From the NCBI RefSeq assembly GCF_024707525.1, contig NZ_CP062231.1, forward strand, positions 3,844,001 to 3,908,000: a stretch of 64,000 nt of DNA. Reading direction: 5' to 3'. The stretch is from Rhizobium sp. TH2 (lineage in GTDB: Bacteria; Pseudomonadota; Alphaproteobacteria; Rhizobiales; Rhizobiaceae). The notes under the pieces are model-generated. The model was not told the DNA's origin. It did no database searches and saw nothing but the letters and a program-made list of their open reading frames with translations. Shown here piece by piece: positions 44,414-53,584 of the stretch (the stretch's first letter is position 1; each line of letters begins with the position of its first letter). Made by a program: the position numbers and the translations under genes.

Positions 44414-45184
44414 CTAATGCAGGCCGAATTCCGCGAGAAGCTCCTGGCGGAACCTGACGAAGCGGGCTTCGCTCCGGTCCCTCGGCCGTGGCAGGTCGAT
44501 CTCGATTTCCCTTGGCCGCCCGTCCCGCTCCTTGGGCAGGATCAGCACGCGATCCGCCAGGTAGATCGCCTCTTCCAGGTCATGCGTCACGAGGATCATC
44601 GTGACTTTCTCCTCTCGCCAGATGCGCGAAAGCTCTTCCTGCATGGTGATCTTGGTCATCGCGTCGAGCGCGCCGAACGGCTCGTCGAGCAGCAGGATCT
44701 CGGGCTGGACGGCGAGCGCGCGGGCGATGCCGACACGCTGGGCCATGCCGCCCGAGAGTTGTGAGGGCAGAGCGGTCGAGAACTCGCCAAGGCCGACCAG
44801 CCTTATGTAACGGTCCGCCAGGCTGCGCGCCTCCCTGCCATGAATGCCGCGAACCTCGAGCGGAAACGCGACATTGTCCTCGACGCTCAACCAGGGCAGC
44901 AATCTCGGCTCCTGGAAGATCACCGCGCGCTCGGTCCCGACCCCGTCGATCGGCCGGCCGTCGATCGAGACATGGCCGCTATCGGCCTCCTCGAGCCCCG
45001 CGAGAATACGGAGCAGTGTCGTCTTGCCCGAACCGCTGGCACCGACGATGGCGAGGCTCTCGCCACCCTCGATCCTGAGGTTGAGGCCCCGCAGCACATT
45101 GAGGCTGCGGCCGTTGATCGCGAAGGTCTTGGAGAGGTTGCTGATCGCAACATCGCCACGTTGGGCCAGATGGGCATCCGTCAT
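44414..45184 (-). CDS. ssuB: Aliphatic sulfonate-type ABC transporter ATP-binding protein (SsuB-like)
   Basis: ATPase of 256 residues with Walker A GASGSGKTTLL near residue 44, Q-loop IFQEPRLLPW, signature LSGGMAQRV and Walker B ILLLDEPFGALDAMTK. The sequence type (nitrate/sulfonate/taurine family) and company of ssuA- and ssuC-like genes support sulfonate or sulfate-ester import. The ATG at 45184 is chosen over a TTG four codons earlier, because it lies after the ssuA stop with TTGAGG upstream. Confidence 0.87.
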   Translation of the reverse strand: MTDAHLAQRGDVAISNLSKTFAINGRSLNVLRGLNLRIEGGESLAIVGASGSGKTTLLRILAGLEEADSGHVSIDGRPIDGVGTERAVIFQEPRLLPWLSVEDNVAFPLEVRGIHGREARSLADRYIRLVGLGEFSTALPSQLSGGMAQRVGIARALAVQPEILLLDEPFGALDAMTKITMQEELSRIWREEKVTMILVTHDLEEAIYLADRVLILPKERDGRPREIEIDLPRPRDRSEARFVRFRQELLAEFGLH

Positions 45185-45192
45185 ATCGGGCC

Positions 45193-46200
45193 TCAATTGA
45201 CCGCGCCGGCCAGCTTGGCCGGATCGAACAGCACGTCGGCGACCTTGATCTGGCCTTCCTTCAACGTGCCGCCGCGAACCAGCACATCGATCCAGAATTG
45301 CAGGTCGCGTTCGACCGGCAGGCCGCCGGCGCGGACGCCATAGCCGGCGAAATACTGGGCGATATCAGGGTTCTCGCCGCGCGTACTAAGCACCTCGGCG
45401 ATCAGCTTCTTGGTCTCATCCGGATTCTCGCGCGCATAATCCAGCGCCTTTGCCGATTGCTCCACGAATGTCTTGGCAGCCTCCGGATGCGCGCCGATCC
45501 AGTCGCGCCGCAGCACCACGAAGCCGCCGGCGATTTCACCGAGCACTTCGGTATCGCCGAACACCTTGCGCAGCCCGCCATTCTTGCGGGCGACGCCCTC
45601 GAAGGTCGATTGCCAGTATCCGAAGGCCGCGACATCCACCTGTTCCGAGCGCAGCACCTGTTCCAGTTGCGGCCCCGGCACGACGACGAGCTTGGCCGCG
45701 TCCTGCGGCAGGCCGGCTGCGTGGAGCGCCTCGCGCACGGTATAGTCGAGATGCGCGCCGAGCGTATTGACCGCAATCGTCTTGCCGACGAGATCCTTGA
45801 TCGATTTGATCGGGCTGCCCTCGAGCACGTAGAAAATGCTCTCGACATCCTTGGTGATGCCGTTGCTCGGATAGGCCGCGACGAAATCATTGCCGCCAGC
45901 GATCGAGTTGAGCACCGCCGCCGTCGCCGCACTGCCGATCTCGATATCGCCGGATGCCAGCGCGAACAGCGACGCCGGCCCGCCCGCGGCATAGCCCTTG
46001 TTCTCGAGCTTGACGCCGGTATTGTCGAAATAGCCGAGCGCGTCGGCCAGTTCATGCGCAGCGAGACCGCCCTGGCTTGCGAGATAGCGCAGCGTCACCG
46101 GTTCGGGCTGGCTGGCATGTACGAGGCCAGCGGAGCCGACCAGCGGAAGCAGGCTTGCGGAAGCCAGGAGTTTCGAAAAACCGCGTCGGGAAATGTTCAT
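45193..46200 (-). CDS. ssuA: Aliphatic sulfonate-type ABC transporter substrate-binding protein (SsuA-like)
   Basis: A 335-residue periplasmic protein of the NMT1/SsuA family. It begins MNISRRGFSKLLASASLLPL, a twin-arginine-like signal (RRGF) with cleavage near VHASQ. The mature part has the pattern of SsuA/TauA: LRYLASQGGLAAHELADALG, GDIEIGSAATAAVLNSIAGG and AAFGYWQSTFEGVA. The start at 46200 has GAGG eight bases upstream; an earlier GTG also exists. The substrate is an organosulfur compound by context, not proven. Confidence 0.87.
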   Translation of the reverse strand: MNISRRGFSKLLASASLLPLVGSAGLVHASQPEPVTLRYLASQGGLAAHELADALGYFDNTGVKLENKGYAAGGPASLFALASGDIEIGSAATAAVLNSIAGGNDFVAAYPSNGITKDVESIFYVLEGSPIKSIKDLVGKTIAVNTLGAHLDYTVREALHAAGLPQDAAKLVVVPGPQLEQVLRSEQVDVAAFGYWQSTFEGVARKNGGLRKVFGDTEVLGEIAGGFVVLRRDWIGAHPEAAKTFVEQSAKALDYARENPDETKKLIAEVLSTRGENPDIAQYFAGYGVRAGGLPVERDLQFWIDVLVRGGTLKEGQIKVADVLFDPAKLAGAVN

Positions 46201-46239
46201 GTCGTCCACCTCTGTGAGAGTGTTGAGAGAGTTGGGGGT

Positions 46240-47088
46240 TCAGCCTTTGATGTCGCTCCACCGGCAAAGCCGCTTCTGGAGCGTCACAAGCGCATAGTTT
46301 GCCGTCAGCCCGAGTCCGGCCAGCAGCAGGATCGCGGCGAACATCAGGGGAATCTGGAAATTGTACTGCGCATTCATGACCTGGAAGCCGACGCCCTTGT
46401 TGGCGCCGATCATCTCGGCCGCGATCAGCAGCAGCAGCGCCGTCGTCGCACTCAGGCGAAGGCCGACGAAGATCGAGGGAAGCGCACCGGGCAATACGAC
46501 CCGCCGGAACACGGTGAGCCGGTTGGCGCCATAGACCCGCGCCATCTCGATCAGCTTGCCATCGACCTGCTTGACGCCGCCGGTGGTTGCCAGCAGCACG
46601 GGAAACAACGTCGCCCAGAAGATCACGAACACCTTTGATGTCTCGCCCAGCCCGAGAAGCAGGATGAAGACGGGATAAAGCGCCAAGGCAGACGTCTGCC
46701 GGAACAGTTGCAGGATCGGATCGAGGCTTCGCTCGACGCCGCGCATCTGTCCCATCAGCAGGCCGAGCGGCACGCCGATCACCACCGCCGCACCAAACGC
46801 GATGCCGGCCCGTTGCAGGCTGATCGCGATATCGCCGAACAGCGGCCCGCCGAACACGCCCTTGAAAAGCGCCGTCACGATCTGGTCGAGCGGCGGCAGC
46901 ACGGCGGGATTGGTCCAGCCGAGCGCCGGAGCAATCTGCCAGAGCACGAGAAAGCCAACGAGAAGCCCGTAACGCGAGAAGAATTGGCCCGATACGCCGG
47001 CCACCAGCCGGGACATGGCCTGCGGCCAATCCGGCCGCTGGCGGGAGAGCCTCAGCGCGCCCGCATGTTCTGTATCCAGGGAAGACAT
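46240..47088 (-). CDS. ssuC: Aliphatic sulfonate-type ABC transporter permease (SsuC-like)
   Basis: A 282-residue inner-membrane permease with six helices (FFSRYGLLVGFLVLWQIAPA and others) and an EAA-type loop KLIEMARVYGANRLTVFRRV. It begins MSSLDTEHAGALRLSRQRPD. It lies 20 bp after the monooxygenase gene and 39 bp before ssuA, so all four genes are one transcript. Confidence 0.9.
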   Translation of the reverse strand: MSSLDTEHAGALRLSRQRPDWPQAMSRLVAGVSGQFFSRYGLLVGFLVLWQIAPALGWTNPAVLPPLDQIVTALFKGVFGGPLFGDIAISLQRAGIAFGAAVVIGVPLGLLMGQMRGVERSLDPILQLFRQTSALALYPVFILLLGLGETSKVFVIFWATLFPVLLATTGGVKQVDGKLIEMARVYGANRLTVFRRVVLPGALPSIFVGLRLSATTALLLLIAAEMIGANKGVGFQVMNAQYNFQIPLMFAAILLLAGLGLTANYALVTLQKRLCRWSDIKG

Positions 47089-47107
47089 GGCTCGTCCTTT
47101 CCGTTGC

Positions 47108-48460
47108 CTATTCGGCGGCCTGAACGTGGGCCGCCTGGCGCGTCCAGCGGTTTGCGGGGAATGGCAGGCCGAGATTTTCCCTCAGCGTCCGGCCCTCGTA
47201 AGCCGTGCGGAACAGCCCGCGCCGCTGCAACTCAGGAATGACCAGTTCGACGAAATCGTCGAGCCCGGCCGGCAGCCATGGCGGCAGGATGTTGAAGCCA
47301 TCCGCACCCTCGTTTTCGAACCATTCCTGCAGCGTATCGACAATTTGCACCGGCGTTCCGACAATGGTGAAATGCCCGCGCGCCGAGGCGATCCACTGGT
47401 AAAGCTGGCGGATCGTGAAATTGTGCTCGTCGGCGATCCTGCGGATCAGTGCCTGCCGGCTCTTCATGCCCTCGGTGGGCGGCGTCGGCGGCAGCGGACC
47501 GTCGAGATCATGGCCGCTGAGATCGAGCGTGCCACCGGTCAGGCCATTGAGAAGTGCCAGGCCATCCTCTTCCAGGATCAGCGCGGTCAGTCTCTCGTAT
47601 TTCTCACGCGCCTCGGCTTCCGTCCTGCCGATGAAGGGCGCAACGCCGGGCATGACGAGAACATGGCTGGGATCGCGGCCAACGCCCTGGGCGCGGGCCT
47701 TGATATCGCGATAGAATTCCTGCGCCGTTTCAAGATGCTGGTGGGCGGTGAAGATCACCTCCGCCGTCGCAGCGGCAAGACCCCGCCCATCCTCGGATTG
47801 CCCCGCCTGCACGATGACGGGATGGCCCTGCGGCGAACGCGAGACGTTGAGCGGCCCCTTGACCTTGAAATGCTCGCCGCGATGGTTCGTGTAATGCAAT
47901 TTCTCCGTATCGAAGAACTGCCCGGTCCGTTTGTCGCGGATGAAGGCATCGTCCTCGAAACTGTCCCACAGCTTCTTGACCACCTCGACATGCTCGGCCG
48001 CCCGACGGTAGCGCACGGCATGCGGATGCTGCTGGTCGAGGTTGAAATTATAGGCAGCCGCCTCGGTTCCCGTCGTCACCACGTTCCACCCGGCCCGGCC
48101 TTGCGAGATCAGGTCGAGCGAGGCGAATTTGCGCGCCAGATTGTACGGCTCCTCATAGGTGGTCGAGGCCGTGGCGATGAAGCCGAGATGCGTCGTCAGC
48201 GGCGCGAGCGCCGAAAACAGCGTCACCGGCTCGAAGCCCGCCACCCTTGCATTGCCCCCTTCCGTGCCGCCGCCAAACGAAACCGCAAGACCATCGGCCA
48301 GGAAATAGGCATCGAACAGACCCCGCTCGGCGGTCTGGGCAAGCTGCTTGTGAAACTCGAAATCCGTCGCCCCGTCCGAGGGCTGCTCCGGATGCCGCCA
48401 CGCCGCCACATGCTGTCCACCACCGGGAAGAAAGGCACCAAGCTTGATCTGTCTCGTCAT
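47108..48460 (-). CDS. FMN-dependent LLM-class monooxygenase (NtaA/SnaA/DszA/SfnG type)
   Basis: A 450-residue bacterial-luciferase-like enzyme that uses FMNH2 and oxygen, usually to cleave C-S or C-N bonds. It starts MTRQIKLGAFLPGGGQHVAA and has the conserved LDLISQGRAGWNVVTTGTEA, the GHPVIVQAGQSEDGRGLAAA stretch and ANRWTRQ end. The length fits DszA/NtaA family members. First gene of the ssu-like operon, so it probably desulfonates or oxidises the imported sulfur compound. The ATG at 48460 has GGAG 7 bases upstream. Confidence 0.9.
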   Translation of the reverse strand: MTRQIKLGAFLPGGGQHVAAWRHPEQPSDGATDFEFHKQLAQTAERGLFDAYFLADGLAVSFGGGTEGGNARVAGFEPVTLFSALAPLTTHLGFIATASTTYEEPYNLARKFASLDLISQGRAGWNVVTTGTEAAAYNFNLDQQHPHAVRYRRAAEHVEVVKKLWDSFEDDAFIRDKRTGQFFDTEKLHYTNHRGEHFKVKGPLNVSRSPQGHPVIVQAGQSEDGRGLAAATAEVIFTAHQHLETAQEFYRDIKARAQGVGRDPSHVLVMPGVAPFIGRTEAEAREKYERLTALILEEDGLALLNGLTGGTLDLSGHDLDGPLPPTPPTEGMKSRQALIRRIADEHNFTIRQLYQWIASARGHFTIVGTPVQIVDTLQEWFENEGADGFNILPPWLPAGLDDFVELVIPELQRRGLFRTAYEGRTLRENLGLPFPANRWTRQAAHVQAAE

Positions 48461-48480
48461 CACGAATCTCCATGTCGATA

Positions 48481-48503
48481 TTGTCTATATTATTTATAGA
48501 CAA
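48481..48503. promoter_or_regulatory. 9+9 bp perfect palindrome upstream of the sulfur operon
   Basis: TTGTCTATA (48481-48489) and TATAGACAA (48495-48503) are perfect inverted arms with spacer TTATT. The site is 20 bp upstream of the monooxygenase start and within an AT-rich stretch, where a promoter is expected. It is probably an operator of a dimeric regulator; which family cannot be told. Confidence 0.72.
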
Positions 48504-48729
48504 ACGGAATGTGGAGAGAGATTTTGCTAAATATGAGCATTCGGAGCGAATGTGGTTCCTCAAAAGCGCCCATTGTCGGAATGAGAACTGCCAAGAGGCC
48601 GGCATACTGCACGGCTCGGCGGCGCGATCCCCGCAGAGAGACGCTTCATGCCCAAGCCCCATAGTCCTCAACGCGTGATCAAAACCATGCGCGAAATGGT
48701 TTCGCCGGCCTGAAATCGACAAATCCGAG
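48504..48729. other. Gap between monooxygenase and sensor kinase genes
   Basis: About 226 bp with no gene. A short perfect hairpin GCGAAA-TGG-TTTCGC lies at 48691-48705, just after the kinase stop on its strand, and could help end its transcript. Confidence 0.4.
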
Positions 48730-49809
48730 CTAGGCCACCTTCGGCAGGCGTGAGGTGAATGTCGCGCGCGTCACGGAGATTTCCATTCCATTCTCGTCGA
48801 CCACGGTCTCCTTGACCGCTTCCAGCTGGCTCACCAGCGCTTGGACGATCGCGGTGCCCAATCCCGAGCCCGGGACCGTTCCCTTGACATCACCGGCTGC
48901 TTGGCCAACCCCATTATCGGACACCGTCAGCTTCCAATCCAGATCATTGGTCTCATATGTCACTTCTATATGGGCATCGGCCTTCGGTTCCGGAAACGCG
49001 TATTTGATTGCATTGATGACCAGTTCCGTGACGATCAACCCGATGCTGACGGCCTTGTCTGAGCCTATCGCGCCCGAGTCGGCACGGACCTTGATCTCGA
49101 TGGGCTGGCTTTCGCCGATCATCGACGATGCCAGGCTGCTGCAGAGTTTGGTGAGATAGGAGCGGACGTCCACCGTGTCGAGCCCGGCCGAGGTATGCAG
49201 ATGGCGTTGTACCTCCGCGACCGACATCACCCGCTGATGGGCGTCGTTCAAATGCCTCCGCGTTTCCTCGGAGGAGACCGCCCGGGCCTTGATAAGCAGG
49301 ATGCTGGCGATGATTTGGAGCGAGTTGGCGACCCGGTGCTCCATTTCCTGGAGCAGGACCTCCTTCTGCCGAAGCAGTTCCTGCGTTTGCCTTTGAAGCT
49401 CGTCCTTCTCGCGCTCGATCATCCTGCTGACGGTGGCATCGCGGATCGCAAGCAGGATCGTCGATTTGGAGTGATCTTCGTAGACCACCTGCCGGGCATT
49501 CAGAAACATTGTCTTGCGGCCGATCCGCGGAAAATCATGTTCGACTTCGAAGCCATCCATTGCGGTCCGCTCCGGAATGATCGTCTCCAGAAGCACCCTG
49601 AGACTTGGAATATCCCATTGGCCATCCCCCAATGCGTAAAGCAAACACCCTATCGTTTGCTCGGGATCGACCTCAAAGGTCCGGTAGAAAGCAGCGCTTG
49701 CCGCGAGCACGCGAAACTGATCGTCGAGCACGAGAAACGGCTCGGGCAGCGTGTTCATGATGGCCTGTGCCAGCGTCTGGGCATGCTCTGTGGTTTGGAA
49801 ACTGATCAT
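48730..49809 (-). CDS. PAS-domain sensor histidine kinase (HisKA_2/HWE-like)
   Basis: A 359-residue soluble kinase. Residues 10-130 form a PAS domain (NTLPEPFLVLDDQFRVLAAS), followed by a short coiled coil, the phospho-acceptor region LLQEMEHRVANSLQIIASIL (His near 158), and an ATPase with LIVTELVINAIKYAFPEP and VSDNGVGQ. There is no transmembrane helix. The acceptor motif places it in the HisKA_2 type common in rhizobia. No response regulator gene is adjacent, so it is an orphan; such kinases often take part in the general stress (PhyR) or light response, but nothing here supports that directly. Confidence 0.88.
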   Translation of the reverse strand: MISFQTTEHAQTLAQAIMNTLPEPFLVLDDQFRVLAASAAFYRTFEVDPEQTIGCLLYALGDGQWDIPSLRVLLETIIPERTAMDGFEVEHDFPRIGRKTMFLNARQVVYEDHSKSTILLAIRDATVSRMIEREKDELQRQTQELLRQKEVLLQEMEHRVANSLQIIASILLIKARAVSSEETRRHLNDAHQRVMSVAEVQRHLHTSAGLDTVDVRSYLTKLCSSLASSMIGESQPIEIKVRADSGAIGSDKAVSIGLIVTELVINAIKYAFPEPKADAHIEVTYETNDLDWKLTVSDNGVGQAAGDVKGTVPGSGLGTAIVQALVSQLEAVKETVVDENGMEISVTRATFTSRLPKVA

Positions 49810-49984
49810 GGGAAAAGTGGACTATCCGATCTGGAACGCGGTTCCGTTCCCCAGGCGGCCTGAGCCGTGTGGATCGACCATATAGATACCGCGCGCCCGC
49901 GTCCGAATTAAAACGCGGGCGACGACGGCGACCAACGGCGCGCCAGCAGAGTCGACAAATCGCAAACTCCTTCCGCCACGCACT
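49810..49984. other. Kinase promoter region
   Basis: About 175 bp between the sensor kinase start and the left end of the structured repeat. No gene; it should contain the kinase promoter. Confidence 0.3.
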
Positions 49985-50260
49985 CTAGATCGCTTCATTG
50001 TTAAATGGAATCATTCTGTTGGCCGAGACGGAGTCGGATATTCGTTCGGTCGGCGCGCGTCGTAGCCCAGTTCTACGGCCAAGGCGACCGAACGAATAGG
50101 CGGCCCGTATCGGCCAACCCCGAAGGGGCCGGGCATCTTTCCGCCAGGATCAGAGGCGATCGGCTCGGACGTACATTGGGTATGCCCTTCGCCAATCGCC
50201 TCTGCCCTGACGAAAACCTGCTCCGGCAGAATGCTTCCATTTAACAATGAAACGATCTAG
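49985..50260. repeat. 276 bp multi-hairpin element with 34 bp terminal inverted repeats
   Basis: The ends 49985-50018 and 50227-50260 are inverted copies with only two mismatches in 34 bp (arms begin CTAGATCGCTTCATTGTTAA). Inside are two further paired regions: stem 1, 50018-50026 with 50110-50118 (GTTGGCCGA / TCGGCCAAC) and 50040-50052 with 50085-50097 (ATTCGTTCGGTCG / CGACCGAACGAAT); stem 2, 50151-50160 with 50195-50204 (CAGAGGCGAT / ATCGCCTCTG), extended by GGC/GCC across one mismatch. The whole would fold as an outer stem with two branches. It does not encode a plausible protein. It could be a MITE-type mobile element, a structured RNA, or an extragenic palindrome. Confidence 0.8.
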
Positions 50261-50280
50261 GTCCGCAGCGACTTAATCGC

Positions 50281-50631
50281 TCACACCTTCTCTTTTTTCC
50301 GCACCGGCGCCTTGGGCTTCTCCTCCGGAGGCACATCCGGGCTTGGCGCGAGAAGCTTTCTCAACGATCCTATCCGGTCTTTCACCAGCGGCCTGAACCG
50401 CGTTGCCCGGTATGGCATGTCGGCCGCGCCATAACCCTCGGGACCATCGTCATTGCCGCGATGGATTTCCTCGAGCTTGATCCCGAGAAACTCGCCATCG
50501 ACATAGTGCGAATACATGCCGACCCAGCGGATGGTGTAGATCTGACCCTTGCGGATCACCTGGTCTATCGAGACATGCTTGAACTTGTCATCGATGCACA
50601 CGACCTGCTGGCCGACGTAAAAATCATTCAT
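50281..50631 (-). CDS. Small protein of unknown function, 116 residues
   Basis: Begins MNDFYVGQQVVCIDDKFKHV and has a beta-rich first half (GQIYTIRWVGMYSHYVDGEF) that looks like a small barrel or SH3-like domain, followed by YRATRFRPLVKDRIGSLRKL and a Lys/Pro-rich tail (VRKKEKV). No signal peptide and no helix long enough for the membrane. Similar rhizobial proteins have no known function. It lies directly after the structured repeat. The ATG at 50631 has a modest ribosome site. Confidence 0.7.
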   Translation of the reverse strand: MNDFYVGQQVVCIDDKFKHVSIDQVIRKGQIYTIRWVGMYSHYVDGEFLGIKLEEIHRGNDDGPEGYGAADMPYRATRFRPLVKDRIGSLRKLLAPSPDVPPEEKPKAPVRKKEKV

Positions 50632-50772
50632 CGCAATCTCCGATCGGCATAGCCGCCTCGTTCGAAATATGGCGCTGATCTCACCGCCATATCCGTCTTT
50701 CCCGCTAAGTAGCGGTTAAGTCGCGACCCGGCAACGGCTCACGCGAATGAAGCACCGTGACTTCCTGATCGA

Positions 50773-51414
50773 TCACGCCTTCGGACAGAGCGCTCCCGTA
50801 TCGACCCAGGCCCGGATGATCTTGCCGAACTCTTCCTGGGTGCCCGGAACCGGCTCGCGGCCATCGCCCGGCTTCCATCCCCAGCCGACGAGATCGTCAT
50901 GGGCCATGTGCTCGACCATTTCCTCCATGGTCATGTCGCCGTTGCGCTTGCGGTCCTTGAGCTGCTCGCAGATCTGGCCGAGCGTCTTGCCTTCCCAGGC
51001 CATTTCGATCGGCGCGAGATGCCAGGCGGGATTGCCGGGAATGCTCTTGAGCGTATCGGATTGGCCGACAACCTTGATGTTCTCGGCACCGTGGCAGGTG
51101 TTGCACTGCATGCCCATCAGGCCCATGCCGCCATCGCCGCGAAACACCGGCGGCTGGTGCAGGTGCATGTTCATGCCCTGCAGCGGTCGGTCCGTGGCTG
51201 GATGACAGTTGACGCACCGGGGATGCTGAATGACCTTGCCCGCTTCCTCGAAGAGCGCAACCGATCGCGCCTGCTCGTCGGCGATCGACTTGAAGGACTC
51301 GGCGGAACGAAGCGCGTTGGCATCCTGCGCGACCGAGACGGATGTGAGCGCCAATCCGGCGCCCGCGATGAGACAGAGCGCTGCAGCGCCCGAAAACAAG
51401 AGCTTGATATTCAT
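50773..51414 (-). CDS. Periplasmic cytochrome c-type protein, two CxxCH motifs
   Basis: A 213-residue exported protein with a signal peptide (residues 1-29, ending SVAQD). It has two haem-attachment motifs, CVNCH and CNTCH (about residues 68 and 105), and conserved [14 protein letters not shown] that may supply axial ligands. It is 13 bp downstream of the molybdopterin subunit gene, so it probably takes electrons from the IorAB-like enzyme to the respiratory chain. It is the third gene of the leftward operon. Confidence 0.85.
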   Translation of the reverse strand: MNIKLLFSGAAALCLIAGAGLALTSVSVAQDANALRSAESFKSIADEQARSVALFEEAGKVIQHPRCVNCHPATDRPLQGMNMHLHQPPVFRGDGGMGLMGMQCNTCHGAENIKVVGQSDTLKSIPGNPAWHLAPIEMAWEGKTLGQICEQLKDRKRNGDMTMEEMVEHMAHDDLVGWGWKPGDGREPVPGTQEEFGKIIRAWVDTGALCPKA

Positions 51415-51427
51415 GTGTCGCGATCCC

Positions 51428-53581
51428 TCAGGAGGATATGAGATTGACGATGGGAAGCTGGCGTACCGGGGCACCGGTCAGTTTTCGCCAGGCATTGGCG
51501 ACCGCCGGTCCCACCGGCGGCACGCCCGGCTCGCCGACGCCCGTCGGTTTCTCGGTCGACTTGATGATTTCCACCGCGACATCGGGCATCTCGTTGATGC
51601 GGATGGACCGGTAGTCGTGGAAGTTCGACTGCATGATCTTTCCGCCCTTGCCGAGCGTCACCGCATCGAAGAGCACCGCACCCAGCCCGTAGCCGATGCC
51701 GCCCTCCATCTGCGCCTTGATGATGTTGGGGTTGACCGCAATGCCGCAATCCACCGCGCACCACACCTTGTGGACACGCGGCGCGCCATCGGCGCCGACG
51801 GAGACTTCCGCCACCTGTCCGACAAAGGAGCCGAAGCTCTCGACGACAGCGACCCCGCGCGCACGGCCTTCCGGCACCGTCGCACCCCAGTTCGCCATCT
51901 CGGCCGCCTTGCGCAGCACGCCGGCATGGCGCGAGGTTTTCGCCAATAGCGCGAGCCGCCCCTCGACCGGATCCTTGCCGACGCGGATCAGCAGTTCATC
52001 GACAAAGGTCTCGACCGCAAACCCGGTATGGGTATGGCCGACTGACCGCCACCAGAGCGGCGGGATCACCAGCTTGGTATTGTGCGAGGTCACCTTGAGA
52101 TTGGGGACGTGGTAGGGAAGGTTCGATGCACCCTCCACCGAGGTGGAATCGAGATCGGCCTTCGCCATGATCGACTGGCCGACGATCACCTGCTCCCACG
52201 CCGTGATCTCACCGTCTTTGTTGATCGCGCCGCGCATCTTGTGGGCATACATCGGCCGGTAGAAACCGCCCTGGATGTCGTCCTCCCGGGTCCACATATG
52301 CTTGAGCGGCCGGTCGCCACCAGTGGCGGCGTAGACTGCCGCGGCTTCCTGCATGTAGGGAGAGCCGAACTGCGCCTTGCGGCCGAAGCTGCCGCCCGCG
52401 AGCTGGGTGTTCACCCGCACCTTGGACTCGTCGAGCCCGAGAAGCTGGGCTGCAACCTGCTGGTCGAAGCCGGGAAACTGCGCGCCGGTATAGACATCGA
52501 CCGATCCATCCGCCGCCTTGATGAAGACCGCGTCGAGCGGCTCCATCGGCGCATGCGCGAGGAATGGAAAGACGATCTCGGCTTCTATCGTCTGAAGGCC
52601 CTCTTGCTTGAACGCCTCCTCGACATTTCCGGTATTCGTTGCCTCGAGACCCGGCTCGTTGAAATGCTTGGCATAGTCCGTCGCCAGCTCCTGCGACGAA
52701 CGGGTCTCGGCCTTGCTCAGGTCCCATTCGATCTTGAGCGCGTCGCGACCCTTCAGCGCCGCGAATGTGTTGTCGGCATAGACCGCGACACCCTGCGGCA
52801 TCTGCTTGACGTCGACGACGCCCTTTACCTTTCGCGCCTCATTGTCGTCGAAGGATTTGACCGTCGCGCCGAAATGCTTGGGATGCGCGACCACCGCGAT
52901 CAGCAGATTGTCCGGCGCGATGTCGAGCGTGAAGATCGCCGTGCCGTTCGTCTTGGCCTTGGTATCCAGCTTCGGCAGTTCCCGTCCGATCAGCACGAAG
53001 TCCTTGGGGTCCTTGAGCTTCGGATTGTCGGGTGGCGTCTGCTTGGCCGCCTTGTCGGCGAACGCGCCGAAACCGCTCTCCTTGTTGGAAGCGGCATGCT
53101 TGATGCGCCCTTTCTCGACCGTGATCTCGCTCGCCGGCACCTTCCACTCCTCGGCGGCGGCGGCGACCAGCATGGCGCGGGCAGTGGCGCCGGCTGTGCG
53201 CATCTGCTCATAGGCATTGGCGATCGAACTCGAACCACCCGTGCCCTGCAGGCCAAACAGCAGGTTGGCATAGATCTTGTTGTCGGTCGGCGAATGAACC
53301 GCGCGCATCTGCCCCCAGTCGGCGTCCAGTTCCTCGGCGACAAGTGTCGCAAGACCGGTGAACGGCCCCTGGCCGAACTCGATATGCTTGGAGAGCACGG
53401 TGACCGTATCATCCGTGCCGATCTTGACGAAGGCGTTGAGCGGCAAGAGTTCCGGTCCGCCGCCGGCCGGCACGCCGGTTGGCGCTGCCGAGAGATATTT
53501 CGGCGCAATCGCCACGCCGATCACGAGGCCGGCGCCGGCGAGAAAACCACGGCGGGTCGCGGTGATATCATGCATCGTCAT
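51428..53581 (-). CDS. Molybdenum hydroxylase large subunit (IorB-like, xanthine dehydrogenase family)
   Basis: The molybdopterin-binding subunit, 717 residues, of a periplasmic oxidoreductase of the isoquinoline 1-oxidoreductase / aldehyde dehydrogenase type. The N-terminus has a twin-arginine signal ([20 protein letters not shown]). Typical blocks are [40 protein letters not shown] and [17 protein letters not shown], the last holding the catalytic glutamate region GVGEPG. The ATG at 53581 follows the small subunit gene by 3 bp. The substrate (aromatic N-heterocycle or aldehyde) is not predictable. Confidence 0.9.
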   Translation of the reverse strand: MTMHDITATRRGFLAGAGLVIGVAIAPKYLSAAPTGVPAGGGPELLPLNAFVKIGTDDTVTVLSKHIEFGQGPFTGLATLVAEELDADWGQMRAVHSPTDNKIYANLLFGLQGTGGSSSIANAYEQMRTAGATARAMLVAAAAEEWKVPASEITVEKGRIKHAASNKESGFGAFADKAAKQTPPDNPKLKDPKDFVLIGRELPKLDTKAKTNGTAIFTLDIAPDNLLIAVVAHPKHFGATVKSFDDNEARKVKGVVDVKQMPQGVAVYADNTFAALKGRDALKIEWDLSKAETRSSQELATDYAKHFNEPGLEATNTGNVEEAFKQEGLQTIEAEIVFPFLAHAPMEPLDAVFIKAADGSVDVYTGAQFPGFDQQVAAQLLGLDESKVRVNTQLAGGSFGRKAQFGSPYMQEAAAVYAATGGDRPLKHMWTREDDIQGGFYRPMYAHKMRGAINKDGEITAWEQVIVGQSIMAKADLDSTSVEGASNLPYHVPNLKVTSHNTKLVIPPLWWRSVGHTHTGFAVETFVDELLIRVGKDPVEGRLALLAKTSRHAGVLRKAAEMANWGATVPEGRARGVAVVESFGSFVGQVAEVSVGADGAPRVHKVWCAVDCGIAVNPNIIKAQMEGGIGYGLGAVLFDAVTLGKGGKIMQSNFHDYRSIRINEMPDVAVEIIKSTEKPTGVGEPGVPPVGPAVANAWRKLTGAPVRQLPIVNLISS

Positions 53582-53584
53582 GGC

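Noticed and set aside
47015-48499. 494-codon plus-strand frame over the LLM monooxygenase
   Set aside because: Shadow of a clear enzyme on the other strand.
50011-50247. 78-codon frame inside the structured repeat
   Set aside because: Sits between and partly in the inverted arms, no ribosome site, irregular codon use; the base pairing explains the sequence better.
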